NCBI GenBank assembly: GCA_015709695.1 | Contig: CP054183.1 | Coordinates: 1,538,992-1,602,991 of the forward strand | Direction of reading: 5' to 3' | Length of the DNA: 64,000 nucleotides | Source: Gammaproteobacteria bacterium | GTDB lineage: Bacteria > Pseudomonadota > Gammaproteobacteria > Steroidobacterales > GCA-2729495 | Part shown: piece by piece, positions 47,240 to 55,633 of the stretch | How the letters are laid out: the number at the start of each line of letters is the position of its first letter | Numbering within the stretch: position 1 is the first letter of the stretch | Translations under genes and position numbers: made by a program | Notes under the pieces: generated by a model | The model's input: only the letters and a program-made list of their open reading frames with translations | Told to the model about the DNA's origin: nothing | Database searches by the model: none

Positions 47240-48431
47240 CGCCCACCTCTTCCGGCACCGCACGCAGCGCGCCAGCCAGCGCCTCGACGAGCCGGTCCAC
47301 GTCCCCGGGCCCGTGGGCCGCGGTGAAGGTCACGCGCAGGCGCGAGGTGCCTGCCGGCACCGTCGGCGGGCGGATGGCGCTGATGAGCAGGCCGGCATCC
47401 TCCAGCGCCGAGCTCAGCGCCACGGCGCGTGCCGGATCGCCAACGACCACCGGCTGGATCGGCAGCGTCGATGCCGGCACCGGCAGACCCAGGGCGGCGA
47501 GTCCCGCGTGGAAGCGCGCCACCAGCTCGCGCAGCCGCTCGCGCCGCCATTCCTCGGCTTCCGCAATGCGCAGGCTGGTGAGCGTCGCCGCGGCCAATGC
47601 GGCCGGCTGCGCGGTGGTGTAGATGTACGGTCGGGCCCGCTGCACCAGCAGCTCGATGAAATCCTCCCCGCCGGCGACGAAGGCACCGGCGGTGCCGAAG
47701 GCCTTGCCGAGCGTGCCGACCAGCACCGGCACATCCCCGGTGCCGAAGCGCTGCGCATCCACCAGGCCGCGGCCGCCGCGGCCGTGGACACCGAGGCCAT
47801 GGGCCTCGTCGATCATCAGCCAGGCGCCGTGGCGATGCGCGACATCGACGAGTTCCGCCAGCGGGCAGAGATCGCCATCCATGCTGAAGGCACCGTCGCT
47901 CACCACCAGCGCCTGGCCCGCAGGCCGGTCCGCAGCCGCCGCCTGCAGCTGTTGTGCGAGATCGACCACATCGGCATGCCGGTACCAGCTGAACCGTGCG
48001 CCGCTCAGCCAGCCGCCATCGAGCAGCGAAGCGTGGTTGAGGCGATCCTCGAAGACGCGGTCGCGAGGCCCCAGCAGCGCGCCGATCGCGCCCATGTTGG
48101 CCGCATAGCCACTGCCGAAGAGCAGCGCGCGCGGCCGGCCGGTGAATGCAGCCAGCGCCTCCTCCAGCTCCTGGTGCGCCGCGGTGTGGCCGCAGACCAG
48201 GTGCGAGGCGCCCGCCCCCACGCCCCAGCGCAGCGCCGCCTCGCGCAGGCTCTCGCGGACGCGGGGGTCGGCGGCGAGCCCCAGGTAGTCGTTGCTGCAG
48301 AAATTGAGGAGCGCGCGGCCGTCGACGCGGATCTCGCGGCCCTGCGGGCCCTCGACCACGCGGCGGCGGCGGTAGAGGTCGCGGCGCCGCAGGTCGGCGA
48401 GCCGCTCGGCGATGCTCCTGGTGCGTGGCAA
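47232..48431 (-). CDS. bioF: 8-amino-7-oxononanoate synthase
   Basis: This 399-aa alpha-oxoamine synthase has NFCSNDYLGLA, HLVCGHTAAHQELE, DEAHGLGVHG and the PLP Lys243 in GTLGKAFGT. It condenses pimeloyl-ACP (or -CoA) with alanine. It is the first gene of bioF-bioD-bioA-esterase; bioB and bioC are not in the window. The promoter should lie in the 142-bp region shared with the divergent flavoenzyme gene at 48574; no clear BirA or BioR site was seen there. Confidence 0.95.
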   Translation of the reverse strand: MPRTRSIAERLADLRRRDLYRRRRVVEGPQGREIRVDGRALLNFCSNDYLGLAADPRVRESLREAALRWGVGAGASHLVCGHTAAHQELEEALAAFTGRPRALLFGSGYAANMGAIGALLGPRDRVFEDRLNHASLLDGGWLSGARFSWYRHADVVDLAQQLQAAAADRPAGQALVVSDGAFSMDGDLCPLAELVDVAHRHGAWLMIDEAHGLGVHGRGGRGLVDAQRFGTGDVPVLVGTLGKAFGTAGAFVAGGEDFIELLVQRARPYIYTTAQPAALAAATLTSLRIAEAEEWRRERLRELVARFHAGLAALGLPVPASTLPIQPVVVGDPARAVALSSALEDAGLLISAIRPPTVPAGTSRLRVTFTAAHGPGDVDRLVEALAGALRAVPEEVGDA

Positions 48432-48573
48432 GGCGGATGGTCCGGAACGCGGGCAGGCTGCCTAGTGTAGCGACAGCGGCATGCGCCAGGTACCGGTCGA
48501 TCCGGATCAACAGCAGCATCGGGCGGGCGTGCTAGATTCCGCGGCATCATCGATACCACCAGCAGGAGCCGCC

Positions 48574-49584
48574 ATGCAGACCGATGTCATCCTCGAAGCC
48601 GACCTCACGCCCACGCAGGTCGCGGAACTGGCGCAGATCGCCGAGGGCTACGGCATCCGCGGGCTGTGGACGCAGAACTTCGCCAACGGCCGCGACCCGT
48701 TCATGTCGCTGATGCCGGCGGCGGCGACCACCCGGCGCATCCTGCTGGGCGCCGTGGTCATCAGCCCCTACGAGATGCACCCGCTGAAGATCGCCAACCT
48801 GGTGTCGACTCTCAACGAGGCCAGCAGCGGCCGCGGCATGGTGGTCATCGGCGCCGGCGGCGAGTGGCCGGGCGTGCTCAGGGTCGGTTACGGCAAGCGC
48901 GTCACCGGCTGCGGCGAGGCCGTGGCCATGGTGCACCGCGCGGTGCGCGGCCAGGTCGTCAAGTGGGACGGCCAGGTCTACAGCGCGCGCTATTTCCGCT
49001 CGACCTGGGTGAAGGGACCGCCGCCCATCGTCTACGCCGGCGCCACCGGCCCGAAGATGCTCGACATGGCCGCGCGCTTCGCCGACGGCACCATGCTCAG
49101 CGACATGATCGTGCCGATGCTGCCGGGGACCATGAAGAACCTGCACGACAGCCTCGCCCGGCATGGCCGCGAGCGCGGCGCGTTCCGCGTCAACAATTTC
49201 TGCGCCTTCCACGTCAAGAAGGACCGCGAAGCCTCGTTCGCCGAGGCCCGCCGCGAACTGATGCTGCGCGGCTGGCTGGGCGAGGAATGGTACCAGCCGC
49301 TGCTCGACGCCGAGGAAGCGCGCATCGTCACCGCCAGCAAGAACGCCTTCCTCACCGCCTACCGCACCCGCAGCGGCGACATCAAGGGCGTGCCCCCGGA
49401 GATCTGCGCGAAGCTGGTGGAGAGCCTGAGCCTCGCCGGCGACATCTCCGACCTCGACCGCCACGTGGCGCGCCTGAAGGTCTTCGCCGCCGCCGGCATG
49501 ACGGAGAACGCGCTGCGCCTGCACGACGATCCGGCCGAAGCGCTGCACATCATCGGCCGCGAACTGCTGCCGCGCCTGCGCTAA
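48574..49584 (+). CDS. Luciferase-like (LLM) flavin-dependent oxidoreductase, paralogue 2
   Basis: This 336-aa protein has the same length and block order as the protein at 41347: RDPFMSLMPAAATT, VVISPYEMHPLKIANLVSTL, GRGMVVIGAGG, PPPIVYAGATG and ADGTMLSDMIVP. The two differ widely in the insertion and the C-terminal half, so they are ancient paralogues probably with different substrates. The start ATG 48574 is preceded by AGCAGGAGCC; the longer open frame from 48481 lacks support. It is divergent from bioF. The cofactor (FMN or F420) is unknown. Confidence 0.85.
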   Translation: MQTDVILEADLTPTQVAELAQIAEGYGIRGLWTQNFANGRDPFMSLMPAAATTRRILLGAVVISPYEMHPLKIANLVSTLNEASSGRGMVVIGAGGEWPGVLRVGYGKRVTGCGEAVAMVHRAVRGQVVKWDGQVYSARYFRSTWVKGPPPIVYAGATGPKMLDMAARFADGTMLSDMIVPMLPGTMKNLHDSLARHGRERGAFRVNNFCAFHVKKDREASFAEARRELMLRGWLGEEWYQPLLDAEEARIVTASKNAFLTAYRTRSGDIKGVPPEICAKLVESLSLAGDISDLDRHVARLKVFAAAGMTENALRLHDDPAEALHIIGRELLPRLR

Positions 49585-49690
49585 CCCGGACCGCGCACTG
49601 CGGTATCATCGCCGCGCAGGCGGCGGGCATGGTGCTGCCCCTGCCAAGGGGGAGACGCCGACATTGGATTGCAGCGAGCCCGGAGCCAGG

Positions 49691-51400
49691 ATGCGGCCCC
49701 GACCATCCATTCGCGCGCTGGCCGCCGGGCTGTGCGCGATGCTGCTGGCCGCGGCGCCGGCACCCGCCGCGCCGGCCGCTTCCCCCGATGCAGCGGCCAC
49801 AGCCGCCGGGGCAACCCGGCTGCTCTACGCCGAGGCCCTCGCGCCCCGCTGGGAGGGCGCGCCCTCCGCGCACGCGGCCGGCAGCGGCGCGACCCGCGGC
49901 ATGCTGCGCTTTCGCGCCTTCGGCCGCGGCTTCGAACTGGAACTGGCGCCCAACAGCCGGCTCGGCCCGGCACCGCCCGGGGTGATGCTGCTGGCAGGCT
50001 CGGTGCCCGGCATCCCCGGCTCCTGGGCCCGCCTCATGCGGCAGGGTGATGCACTCACCGGCCTGGTGTACGACGGCGCCGACTACTTCGGCATCGAGCC
50101 GGTGGCGAACCTGGTGACGGTGCTCGACCCCGACGTGCCGCAGCCGGCCACCGGCAGCATGGTCTACCGGCTGGCCGACCTGCTCGTCGATCCGCAGGTC
50201 CTGGCCTGCGGCACGGACGAAGCGACGCTCGCCGGCGAGGCCTTGCCGGCCGGCAATGCCGCGGCGGCCCTGCGCGCGCTCGCCAGCGAACTGGCCGCCG
50301 AGGCCGCCACCAACCCGGCCTACCGCATCCACATCGCGCCGGTGGCCGACCACGAGTTCGCCAGCCGCTTCGGCGCCAATGCCATCGGCGAACTCCTCGC
50401 GCGGCTGAACATCGCCGACGGCATCTTCTCCAGCCAGGTCGGCGTCGACCTCATGGCCGATGCGCCCACCGTGTTCACCTCCACCAGCTATCCACTGACC
50501 GCCACCACGCCGGGCGGGCTGCTCGACCAGTTGTCCGACTACCGCGTCACCAGTGGCACCAGTGCCGGCATCACCCACCTGTTCACCAACAAGTCCTTCG
50601 CCAACAACGTCGTCGGCATCGCCTGGCGCAGTGCCGTGTGCCTGGGCCGGGAAGGCGCGAGCCTCAGCAGCAGCGCCGGCATGAGCACGGTGACCAGCGG
50701 CCTGGTGGTCGCCCACGAGCTGGGCCACAACTTCGGCGCCTACCACGATGGCGAGGCCGGCAAACCCTGCGAATCCACGCCGCAGACCTTCCTCATGGCG
50801 CCGCGCAATGCCGGCAGCTCGACCTTCTCGCCCTGCAGCCTGCAATACATGAATGTAGTGATCGCCGAGCGCTCCGCGGCCTACCCAGCCTGCCTGACGT
50901 CGATCATCGACTTCGACGTGGCGCTGGCCCAGCCCGCCGCGGCCCATGTGGACCCGGGCGCCACGGTCGAGCTGCCGCTGCGGGTGCAGAACCTCGGCCA
51001 GCAGCCGGCCAGCACGCTCAACCTGCGGGTACAGGTGCCGGCGCCGCTGCAGGTGACCGATGCCATCCCGGACAAGGGCTACTGCGATTTCGATGCCACG
51101 CAGGTGAGCTGCGACCTGGCCTCCCTCTCGGCGAGCGGCAGCTGGGACCTGCGCCTGCAGGTGACCGGCACCGAGGAGCGCAGCTACGCGATCAGCGCCA
51201 GCGTCACTGCCGCGGTGGACGGCTCGCCGGGCAACAACAGCCGCAGCTTCACCCTGACGGTCGGCAACCCCCAGGCCGCCACCACCGGAAGCAGCGGTGG
51301 CGGCGGCGGTGGCGGTGGCACGGCCGACGCCCTGTCGCTGCTGGGGCTGCTGGGGCTGGCGCTGCGGCGGCGTCGACGCGCCGCTTCCCGGACCGTTTGA
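49691..51400 (+). CDS. GlyGly-CTERM M12B/reprolysin-like metalloprotease
   Basis: This 569-aa secreted protein has a signal peptide (RALAAGLCAMLLAAAPAPA), a pro-region, and a zinc-protease domain with HELGHNFGAYHD (zinc ligands from His342), the metzincin motif, with a Met-turn-like FLMAPRN downstream. A DUF11/CARDB-like beta domain follows (residues about 410-530). The C terminus is a GlyGly-CTERM signal: a Gly-rich run, a hydrophobic ALSLLGLLGLAL and RRRRR, cleaved by rhombosortase for surface or type II secretion. ATG 49691 is used; a TTG at 49664 with AGGGGGAG upstream is also possible. Confidence 0.85.
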   Translation: MRPRPSIRALAAGLCAMLLAAAPAPAAPAASPDAAATAAGATRLLYAEALAPRWEGAPSAHAAGSGATRGMLRFRAFGRGFELELAPNSRLGPAPPGVMLLAGSVPGIPGSWARLMRQGDALTGLVYDGADYFGIEPVANLVTVLDPDVPQPATGSMVYRLADLLVDPQVLACGTDEATLAGEALPAGNAAAALRALASELAAEAATNPAYRIHIAPVADHEFASRFGANAIGELLARLNIADGIFSSQVGVDLMADAPTVFTSTSYPLTATTPGGLLDQLSDYRVTSGTSAGITHLFTNKSFANNVVGIAWRSAVCLGREGASLSSSAGMSTVTSGLVVAHELGHNFGAYHDGEAGKPCESTPQTFLMAPRNAGSSTFSPCSLQYMNVVIAERSAAYPACLTSIIDFDVALAQPAAAHVDPGATVELPLRVQNLGQQPASTLNLRVQVPAPLQVTDAIPDKGYCDFDATQVSCDLASLSASGSWDLRLQVTGTEERSYAISASVTAAVDGSPGNNSRSFTLTVGNPQAATTGSSGGGGGGGGTADALSLLGLLGLALRRRRRAASRTV

Positions 51401-51462
51401 CCCCTGCCGGCGCCGCCATTAACGTGGGCCGGCGCCGCACCGCGGTTGCCGATGGAGAGTAC

Positions 51463-52386
51463 ATGAAGCCCCTGCCGATCCTGCTGCCCGCCCTGCTCCT
51501 GCTGGCCGGCTGCGCCAGCACGCCCAGGCTCAGCCCCTGGCAGGCCACGCCGCTGCTGAGCGGCCTGCCGCCGAGCTGCGAACCGGGCAGCACCGCGCCC
51601 CCGGCCGGTGCCGCACCGGTGATTCCCGGTGGCCTTGCCGTGGTGCGCAGCGAGGGCCGCGACGTCATCCTCGTCGCCGTGCGCGGCTGCGTGATGGCGG
51701 TGGATGCCGGCAACGGCGCCGCCGAACTGCTGCCGACCCATGGCGACTCGATCGCCCCGACCATGGTGGACGGCACCAGCGATGGCCTCGCCTTCGGCAG
51801 CAGCCTGTCGGGCACGGTGCGCGCCATCGATGCCACGGGCGCGATCACCTTCAACGCCTCGGGCCTGCACCACCCGCAGGGTGTGCGCCTGGTACCCGGC
51901 GGCAGCCTGCTGGTGGCGGAAGCCGCGGCCAGCCGCGTGCTGCGCCTCGGGCCCCACGAGGATTCACGGCCCAAGCTGGTGGCCGATGGCCTGGACTGGC
52001 CCTGCGGCCTGCTGCTCGCCGACGCCACGCAGGCCTATGTCACCGAGAGCCAGGGCGGTCGCGTCAGCCGCATCCGCCTGGACCGCTACGAGCGCAAGGA
52101 GATCGCCGGGGGCCTCGACCGGCCGCAGGGCATCGCGCGCATGGCCGATGGCCGCCTGGCCGTGGTGGAAGCGGGCAAGCGGCGCCTGGTCGCGGTGGAA
52201 GTCGTCACCGGCCAGGTCGAGGTGCTGGCGACCGACCTGCCGCTGACACTGGTCGGTGCCGACGGCGCCACCGACCCGCACGCCATGGCCGACGTCGCGG
52301 CCGCACCCGATGGCACCCTGTACGTCAGCGGCAACGCCACGCGCACCATCCTCAAGGTCACCCCGCGGCCCAGGCCGGCAGGCTGA
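51463..52386 (+). CDS. Beta-propeller (NHL/SMP-30-like) lipoprotein
   Basis: This 307-aa lipoprotein has the lipobox LLAGC (lipidated Cys about residue 17). The body shows repeats of about 45 residues ending in patterns such as GTVRAIDATGAITF, SRVLRLGPHED, GRVSRIRLDRYE and RRLVAVEVVTG, typical of a six-bladed propeller. Such proteins act as binding or hydrolytic envelope proteins. ATG 51463 follows GGAGAG. It is 62 nt after the metalloprotease and may be co-transcribed. Confidence 0.75.
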   Translation: MKPLPILLPALLLLAGCASTPRLSPWQATPLLSGLPPSCEPGSTAPPAGAAPVIPGGLAVVRSEGRDVILVAVRGCVMAVDAGNGAAELLPTHGDSIAPTMVDGTSDGLAFGSSLSGTVRAIDATGAITFNASGLHHPQGVRLVPGGSLLVAEAAASRVLRLGPHEDSRPKLVADGLDWPCGLLLADATQAYVTESQGGRVSRIRLDRYERKEIAGGLDRPQGIARMADGRLAVVEAGKRRLVAVEVVTGQVEVLATDLPLTLVGADGATDPHAMADVAAAPDGTLYVSGNATRTILKVTPRPRPAG

Positions 52387-52389
52387 GCG

Positions 52390-53130
52390 ATGAACAACCC
52401 CACCCGCAACCTCCTCGCCCCCGCCCTCGTCCTGGCCCTCGGCCTGGCCGCAGGCGGCTGGTTCGCCGGCCAGGGCTTCGTCAGGGCCCGCGCGGCGGAC
52501 CGCGTGGTCACGGTCAAGGGCATCGCCGAACGCGAGGCCCAGGCGGACATCGCCATCTGGCCGCTGCGCATCTCGGCCGCCAGCGACGACCTCGGCCAGG
52601 CCCAGGCCGGCCTCGAGCGCAGCCTGAAGGAGATCAACGCCTTCCTCCGGCGCCATGGCCTGGATCCGGCCGCGGCAACGCTGCAAGCCTTCTCGGTCAG
52701 CGATGCCAAGACCAACCAGTACGGCAACGGCCCGCGGGAGGGCAGCCGCTTCGTCATCAACCAGACGCTGGTGGTGCGCTCCACCGAGCCGGCGAAGGTG
52801 CGCGCGGCCTCGGAGAAGGTCGGCGAGCTGGTATCGGCCGGCGTGGTGCTGTCATCGGGTGGCGAGTACGGCGCCAGCGGCCCGACCTACGTGTTCTCCG
52901 GCCTCAACCGGCTCAAGCCGGAAATGATCGCCGATGCCACCGCCCGGGCACGCGAGGCGGCCGAGCAGTTCGCACGCGATTCCAGCAGCCGGCTCGCCGG
53001 CATCCACCGCGCCAACCAGGGCGTGTTCGAGATCCTGCCACGCGACCAGGCGCCGGGCATGAACCAGGAAAGCCAGATCGACAAGACCGTGCGCGTGGTG
53101 TCGACCGTCGAATACGGCCTGGTGGACTGA
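52390..53130 (+). CDS. SIMPL-domain (DUF541) membrane-anchored protein
   Basis: This 246-aa protein has an N-terminal membrane anchor (LAPALVLALGLAAGGWFAG) and a SIMPL domain: VVTVKGIAEREAQADIAIW and the C-terminal half with RAREAAEQFA and VRVVSTVEYG. The family forms periplasmic oligomers of unclear role, sometimes linked to stress response. It starts 3 nt after the lipoprotein stop and its stop overlaps the DedA start (TGATG). Confidence 0.85.
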   Translation: MNNPTRNLLAPALVLALGLAAGGWFAGQGFVRARAADRVVTVKGIAEREAQADIAIWPLRISAASDDLGQAQAGLERSLKEINAFLRRHGLDPAAATLQAFSVSDAKTNQYGNGPREGSRFVINQTLVVRSTEPAKVRAASEKVGELVSAGVVLSSGGEYGASGPTYVFSGLNRLKPEMIADATARAREAAEQFARDSSSRLAGIHRANQGVFEILPRDQAPGMNQESQIDKTVRVVSTVEYGLVD

Positions 53131-53753
53131 TGGCGCTGCTGCAACCGTTCATCGACTGGTACCTGGCGCAGCTCGAGACCGGCGGCTACTGGCTGGTGGT
53201 GCTGCTGATGGCCATGGAGTCCTCCATCATCCCGCTGCCGAGCGAGGTGGTGATCCCCCCCGCCGCGCACATCGCGCACACCACCGGCAGCATGTCGCTC
53301 ACCGGCGTGGTGCTGGCGGGCACCGCGGGTTCCTGGCTGGGCGCGGCGCTGATGTACTGGGCTTCCCGCCTCATCGGCCGCCCGCTGCTGATGCGCTACG
53401 GCCGCTACCTGCTGGTGACGCCGGCGAAGATCGAGGGCGCCGAGCGCTGGGCCAACCACTACGGCGAGGTGGGGGTGTTCATCTCGCGGCTGCTGCCCGT
53501 GGTGCGCCACCTGATCGGCATCCCGGCGGGCGTGGTGCGCATGAATTTCCTCTATTACAGCCTTGCCACGCTGATCGGCAGCGCCATCTGGTGCTCGGTA
53601 CTGGCCTGGCTCGGCGTCACCGCGGGCCAGGACCAGGCCCTGCTCGATGGCGACCTGCACCGCATCACCCTCTGGGTGGGCGGACTGCTGCTGGTGCTCG
53701 GCGCCATCTATTACTTCTTCGTGCACCGGCAGATGCGCGCCCGCCAGGGCTGA
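53130..53753 (+). CDS. DedA-family inner membrane protein
   Basis: This 207-aa membrane protein has the DedA hallmarks: MESSIIPLPSEVVIPPAA near the N terminus, SWLGAALMYWASRLIGRPLL and FISRLLPVVRHLIGIPAG (the conserved Arg cluster). DedA proteins take part in phospholipid (undecaprenyl phosphate) flipping and membrane-potential homeostasis. ATG 53130 overlaps the SIMPL gene by 1 nt. Confidence 0.9.
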   Translation: MALLQPFIDWYLAQLETGGYWLVVLLMAMESSIIPLPSEVVIPPAAHIAHTTGSMSLTGVVLAGTAGSWLGAALMYWASRLIGRPLLMRYGRYLLVTPAKIEGAERWANHYGEVGVFISRLLPVVRHLIGIPAGVVRMNFLYYSLATLIGSAIWCSVLAWLGVTAGQDQALLDGDLHRITLWVGGLLLVLGAIYYFFVHRQMRARQG

Positions 53754-53841
53754 GGCCGGCAGCCACCGCCACGGTCCGCCTTGCGCCGCACCGCGCGGCA
53801 GGTCAAGATCGCAAATCCGCGTGTTTTTTCGAGGTTCAGCC

Positions 53842-54255
53842 ATGCCTGCCAGGCCCAAGGTCATCATTTCTTCCCTGGATGTGGAGCGGATCGAGAAACT
53901 TCTCGAATCGCTGCCGGCCGGTGCATTTCCGGGCCGCAATGCCCTGGAGGAGGAACTGGCGCGGGCCGAGATCGTCGAGCCGAAGGACCTGCCGCCGACC
54001 GTGGTGACCATGAACTCGACGGTGCGCTTCGAGGTGGAATCCTCCTCCGAGGAGTTCCGCCTGACGCTGGTGTACCCGAAGGACGTGGATGCCTCGGGCA
54101 CCACCATTTCCATCCTCGCCCCGGTGGGCAGCGCCCTGCTCGGGCTGTCCCAGGGCGATGCGATCGAATGGCCGAAGCCAGGCGGCGGCACCCTGCGGGT
54201 GCGCATCAAGGAAGTGGCGTACCAGCCCGAACGGACCGGCGACTACCACCGCTAG
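53842..54255 (+). CDS. rnk: Nucleoside diphosphate kinase regulator Rnk
   Basis: This 137-aa protein has an N-terminal coiled part (SSLDVERIEKLLESL) and a GreA/GreB C-terminal-like domain (FRLTLVYPKDVDASG, ISILAPVGSALLGL), as in Rnk. It binds RNA polymerase near the secondary channel and affects nucleotide pools. ATG 53842 is preceded by GAGGTTCAG; the frame is open further upstream without similarity. Confidence 0.9.
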   Translation: MPARPKVIISSLDVERIEKLLESLPAGAFPGRNALEEELARAEIVEPKDLPPTVVTMNSTVRFEVESSSEEFRLTLVYPKDVDASGTTISILAPVGSALLGLSQGDAIEWPKPGGGTLRVRIKEVAYQPERTGDYHR

Positions 54256-54282
54256 GCCATCACGGCCCAGGGAGCCCCGACC

Positions 54283-55623
54283 GTGAGCGAGCCGACGCCC
54301 TACCCGCGCCCCGCCTATGCCTGGTACTGCCTCGGGGTGATCTGCTTCGCCTACCTGTTCGGCTTCATGGACCGCATCATCGTCGGCCTGCTGACGCCGG
54401 CGATCCAGAAGGACATCGGCCTGAGCGACGGCCAGATGGGCTTCATCCAGGGCCTCGCCTTCGCCGTCTTCTATACGCTGTTCGGCCTGCCGCTCGGCCG
54501 CGCCGCCGACCGCTTCAACCGCAAGTGGCTGCTCACCGCCGGCACCACGCTCTGGAGCCTGATGACCGCCGGCGCCGGGCTGGTGCGCAGCTTCGGCGGC
54601 CTGTTCTTCATGCGGGCCGGGGTCGGCGTCGGCGAGGCCACGCTCAACCCCTGCGCCACCTCGCTGATCGGCGATTTTTTCCGCCCCCAGAGCCGCGCCA
54701 AGGCCTTCGGCATCTACACCATGTCCACCGCGCTCGGCACCGGTGTCACCTACCTTGGCGGCGGCCTGGTCATCGGCTTCATCGGCGGGCCCGCGGGCGG
54801 CAACCGCTTCGACATGCCACTGCTCGGTCCGATACCTGCCTGGCAGGCGGTGTTCATCCTCATCGGCCTCGCCGGCCTGGTGCCCGCGCTGTTGATGGCG
54901 CTGACCATCCGTGAGCCGGCGCGCCGCGACCTGGAGCGCGGCGCCGGCCAGCAGGCGAGCTGGGCGGAGACCCGGGCCTTCCTGCGGCAGAACCGTACCA
55001 CGCTGCTCTGCCACCACTTCGGCGTCGCCTTCATCCTCATGGCCATCTACGGCTGGGTGAACTGGCTGCCGACGCTGTTCGTGCGGCTGCACGACTGGCC
55101 GGTGGCGCGCTTCAGCATCTGGTACGGCATCTTCGGCGGCACCGCCGGCATCCTCTCCGCCATCGCCAGCGGCTACGTCACCGGCTGGTTCAGGAAGCGG
55201 GGCCACAGCGATGGCAGCATGCGCACGGTGCTGGTCGGCGGCATCGGCCTGACCATCGGCACCAGCATCGCGCCGCTCATGCCCACGCCAGAGCTGGTGC
55301 TGGCCGGCTATTGCATCACCGGCATCTTCACCAACTTCCCGCCGGCCCAGGCGCTGGCCGCCGTGGCCGAGATCACGCCCAACCAGCTGCGCGGCTTCGT
55401 CACCTCCCTGTATGTCTTCGTCATCGGCATCGCCGGGGCCGGGCTCGGCCCGTGGATCATGGGCATGGTCACCGACCAGGTCTTCGGCGATCCCATGAAG
55501 ATCCACTACTCGATCGCGCTGGTCACCTTCGTGATGGGGCTGCTCGGCATCGCCCTGGTCAGCTACGGCCTGAAGTCCTACCGCGAGAGCGTCGCACGCG
55601 CCAGCTGGTCCCAATTGTCATAG
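54283..55623 (+). CDS. MFS transporter (Spinster-like)
   Basis: This 446-aa 12-helix transporter starts with a short N terminus and has FGFMDRIIVGLLTPAIQKDI, the motif-A loop GRAADRFNRKWLL, and GEATLNPCATSLIGDFF, typical of Spinster-type MFS in proteobacteria. The substrate is unknown; the neighbouring TonB receptor and MelB-like transporter suggest uptake of an organic compound. The start is GTG 54283. Its stop codon lies inside the palindrome at 55616. Confidence 0.88.
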   Translation: MSEPTPYPRPAYAWYCLGVICFAYLFGFMDRIIVGLLTPAIQKDIGLSDGQMGFIQGLAFAVFYTLFGLPLGRAADRFNRKWLLTAGTTLWSLMTAGAGLVRSFGGLFFMRAGVGVGEATLNPCATSLIGDFFRPQSRAKAFGIYTMSTALGTGVTYLGGGLVIGFIGGPAGGNRFDMPLLGPIPAWQAVFILIGLAGLVPALLMALTIREPARRDLERGAGQQASWAETRAFLRQNRTTLLCHHFGVAFILMAIYGWVNWLPTLFVRLHDWPVARFSIWYGIFGGTAGILSAIASGYVTGWFRKRGHSDGSMRTVLVGGIGLTIGTSIAPLMPTPELVLAGYCITGIFTNFPPAQALAAVAEITPNQLRGFVTSLYVFVIGIAGAGLGPWIMGMVTDQVFGDPMKIHYSIALVTFVMGLLGIALVSYGLKSYRESVARASWSQLS

Positions 55624-55633
55624 AACTATGACA
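55616..55633. promoter_or_regulatory. 18-bp palindrome spanning stop and start codons
   Basis: TGTCATAG-AA-CTATGACA is a perfect 8+2+8 palindrome. It contains the TAG stop of the Spinster-type MFS gene (55621-55623) and the ATG start of the MelB-like gene (55628-55630). It could be an operator for a dimeric repressor or an RNA hairpin masking the start codon of the second gene. Confidence 0.5.
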
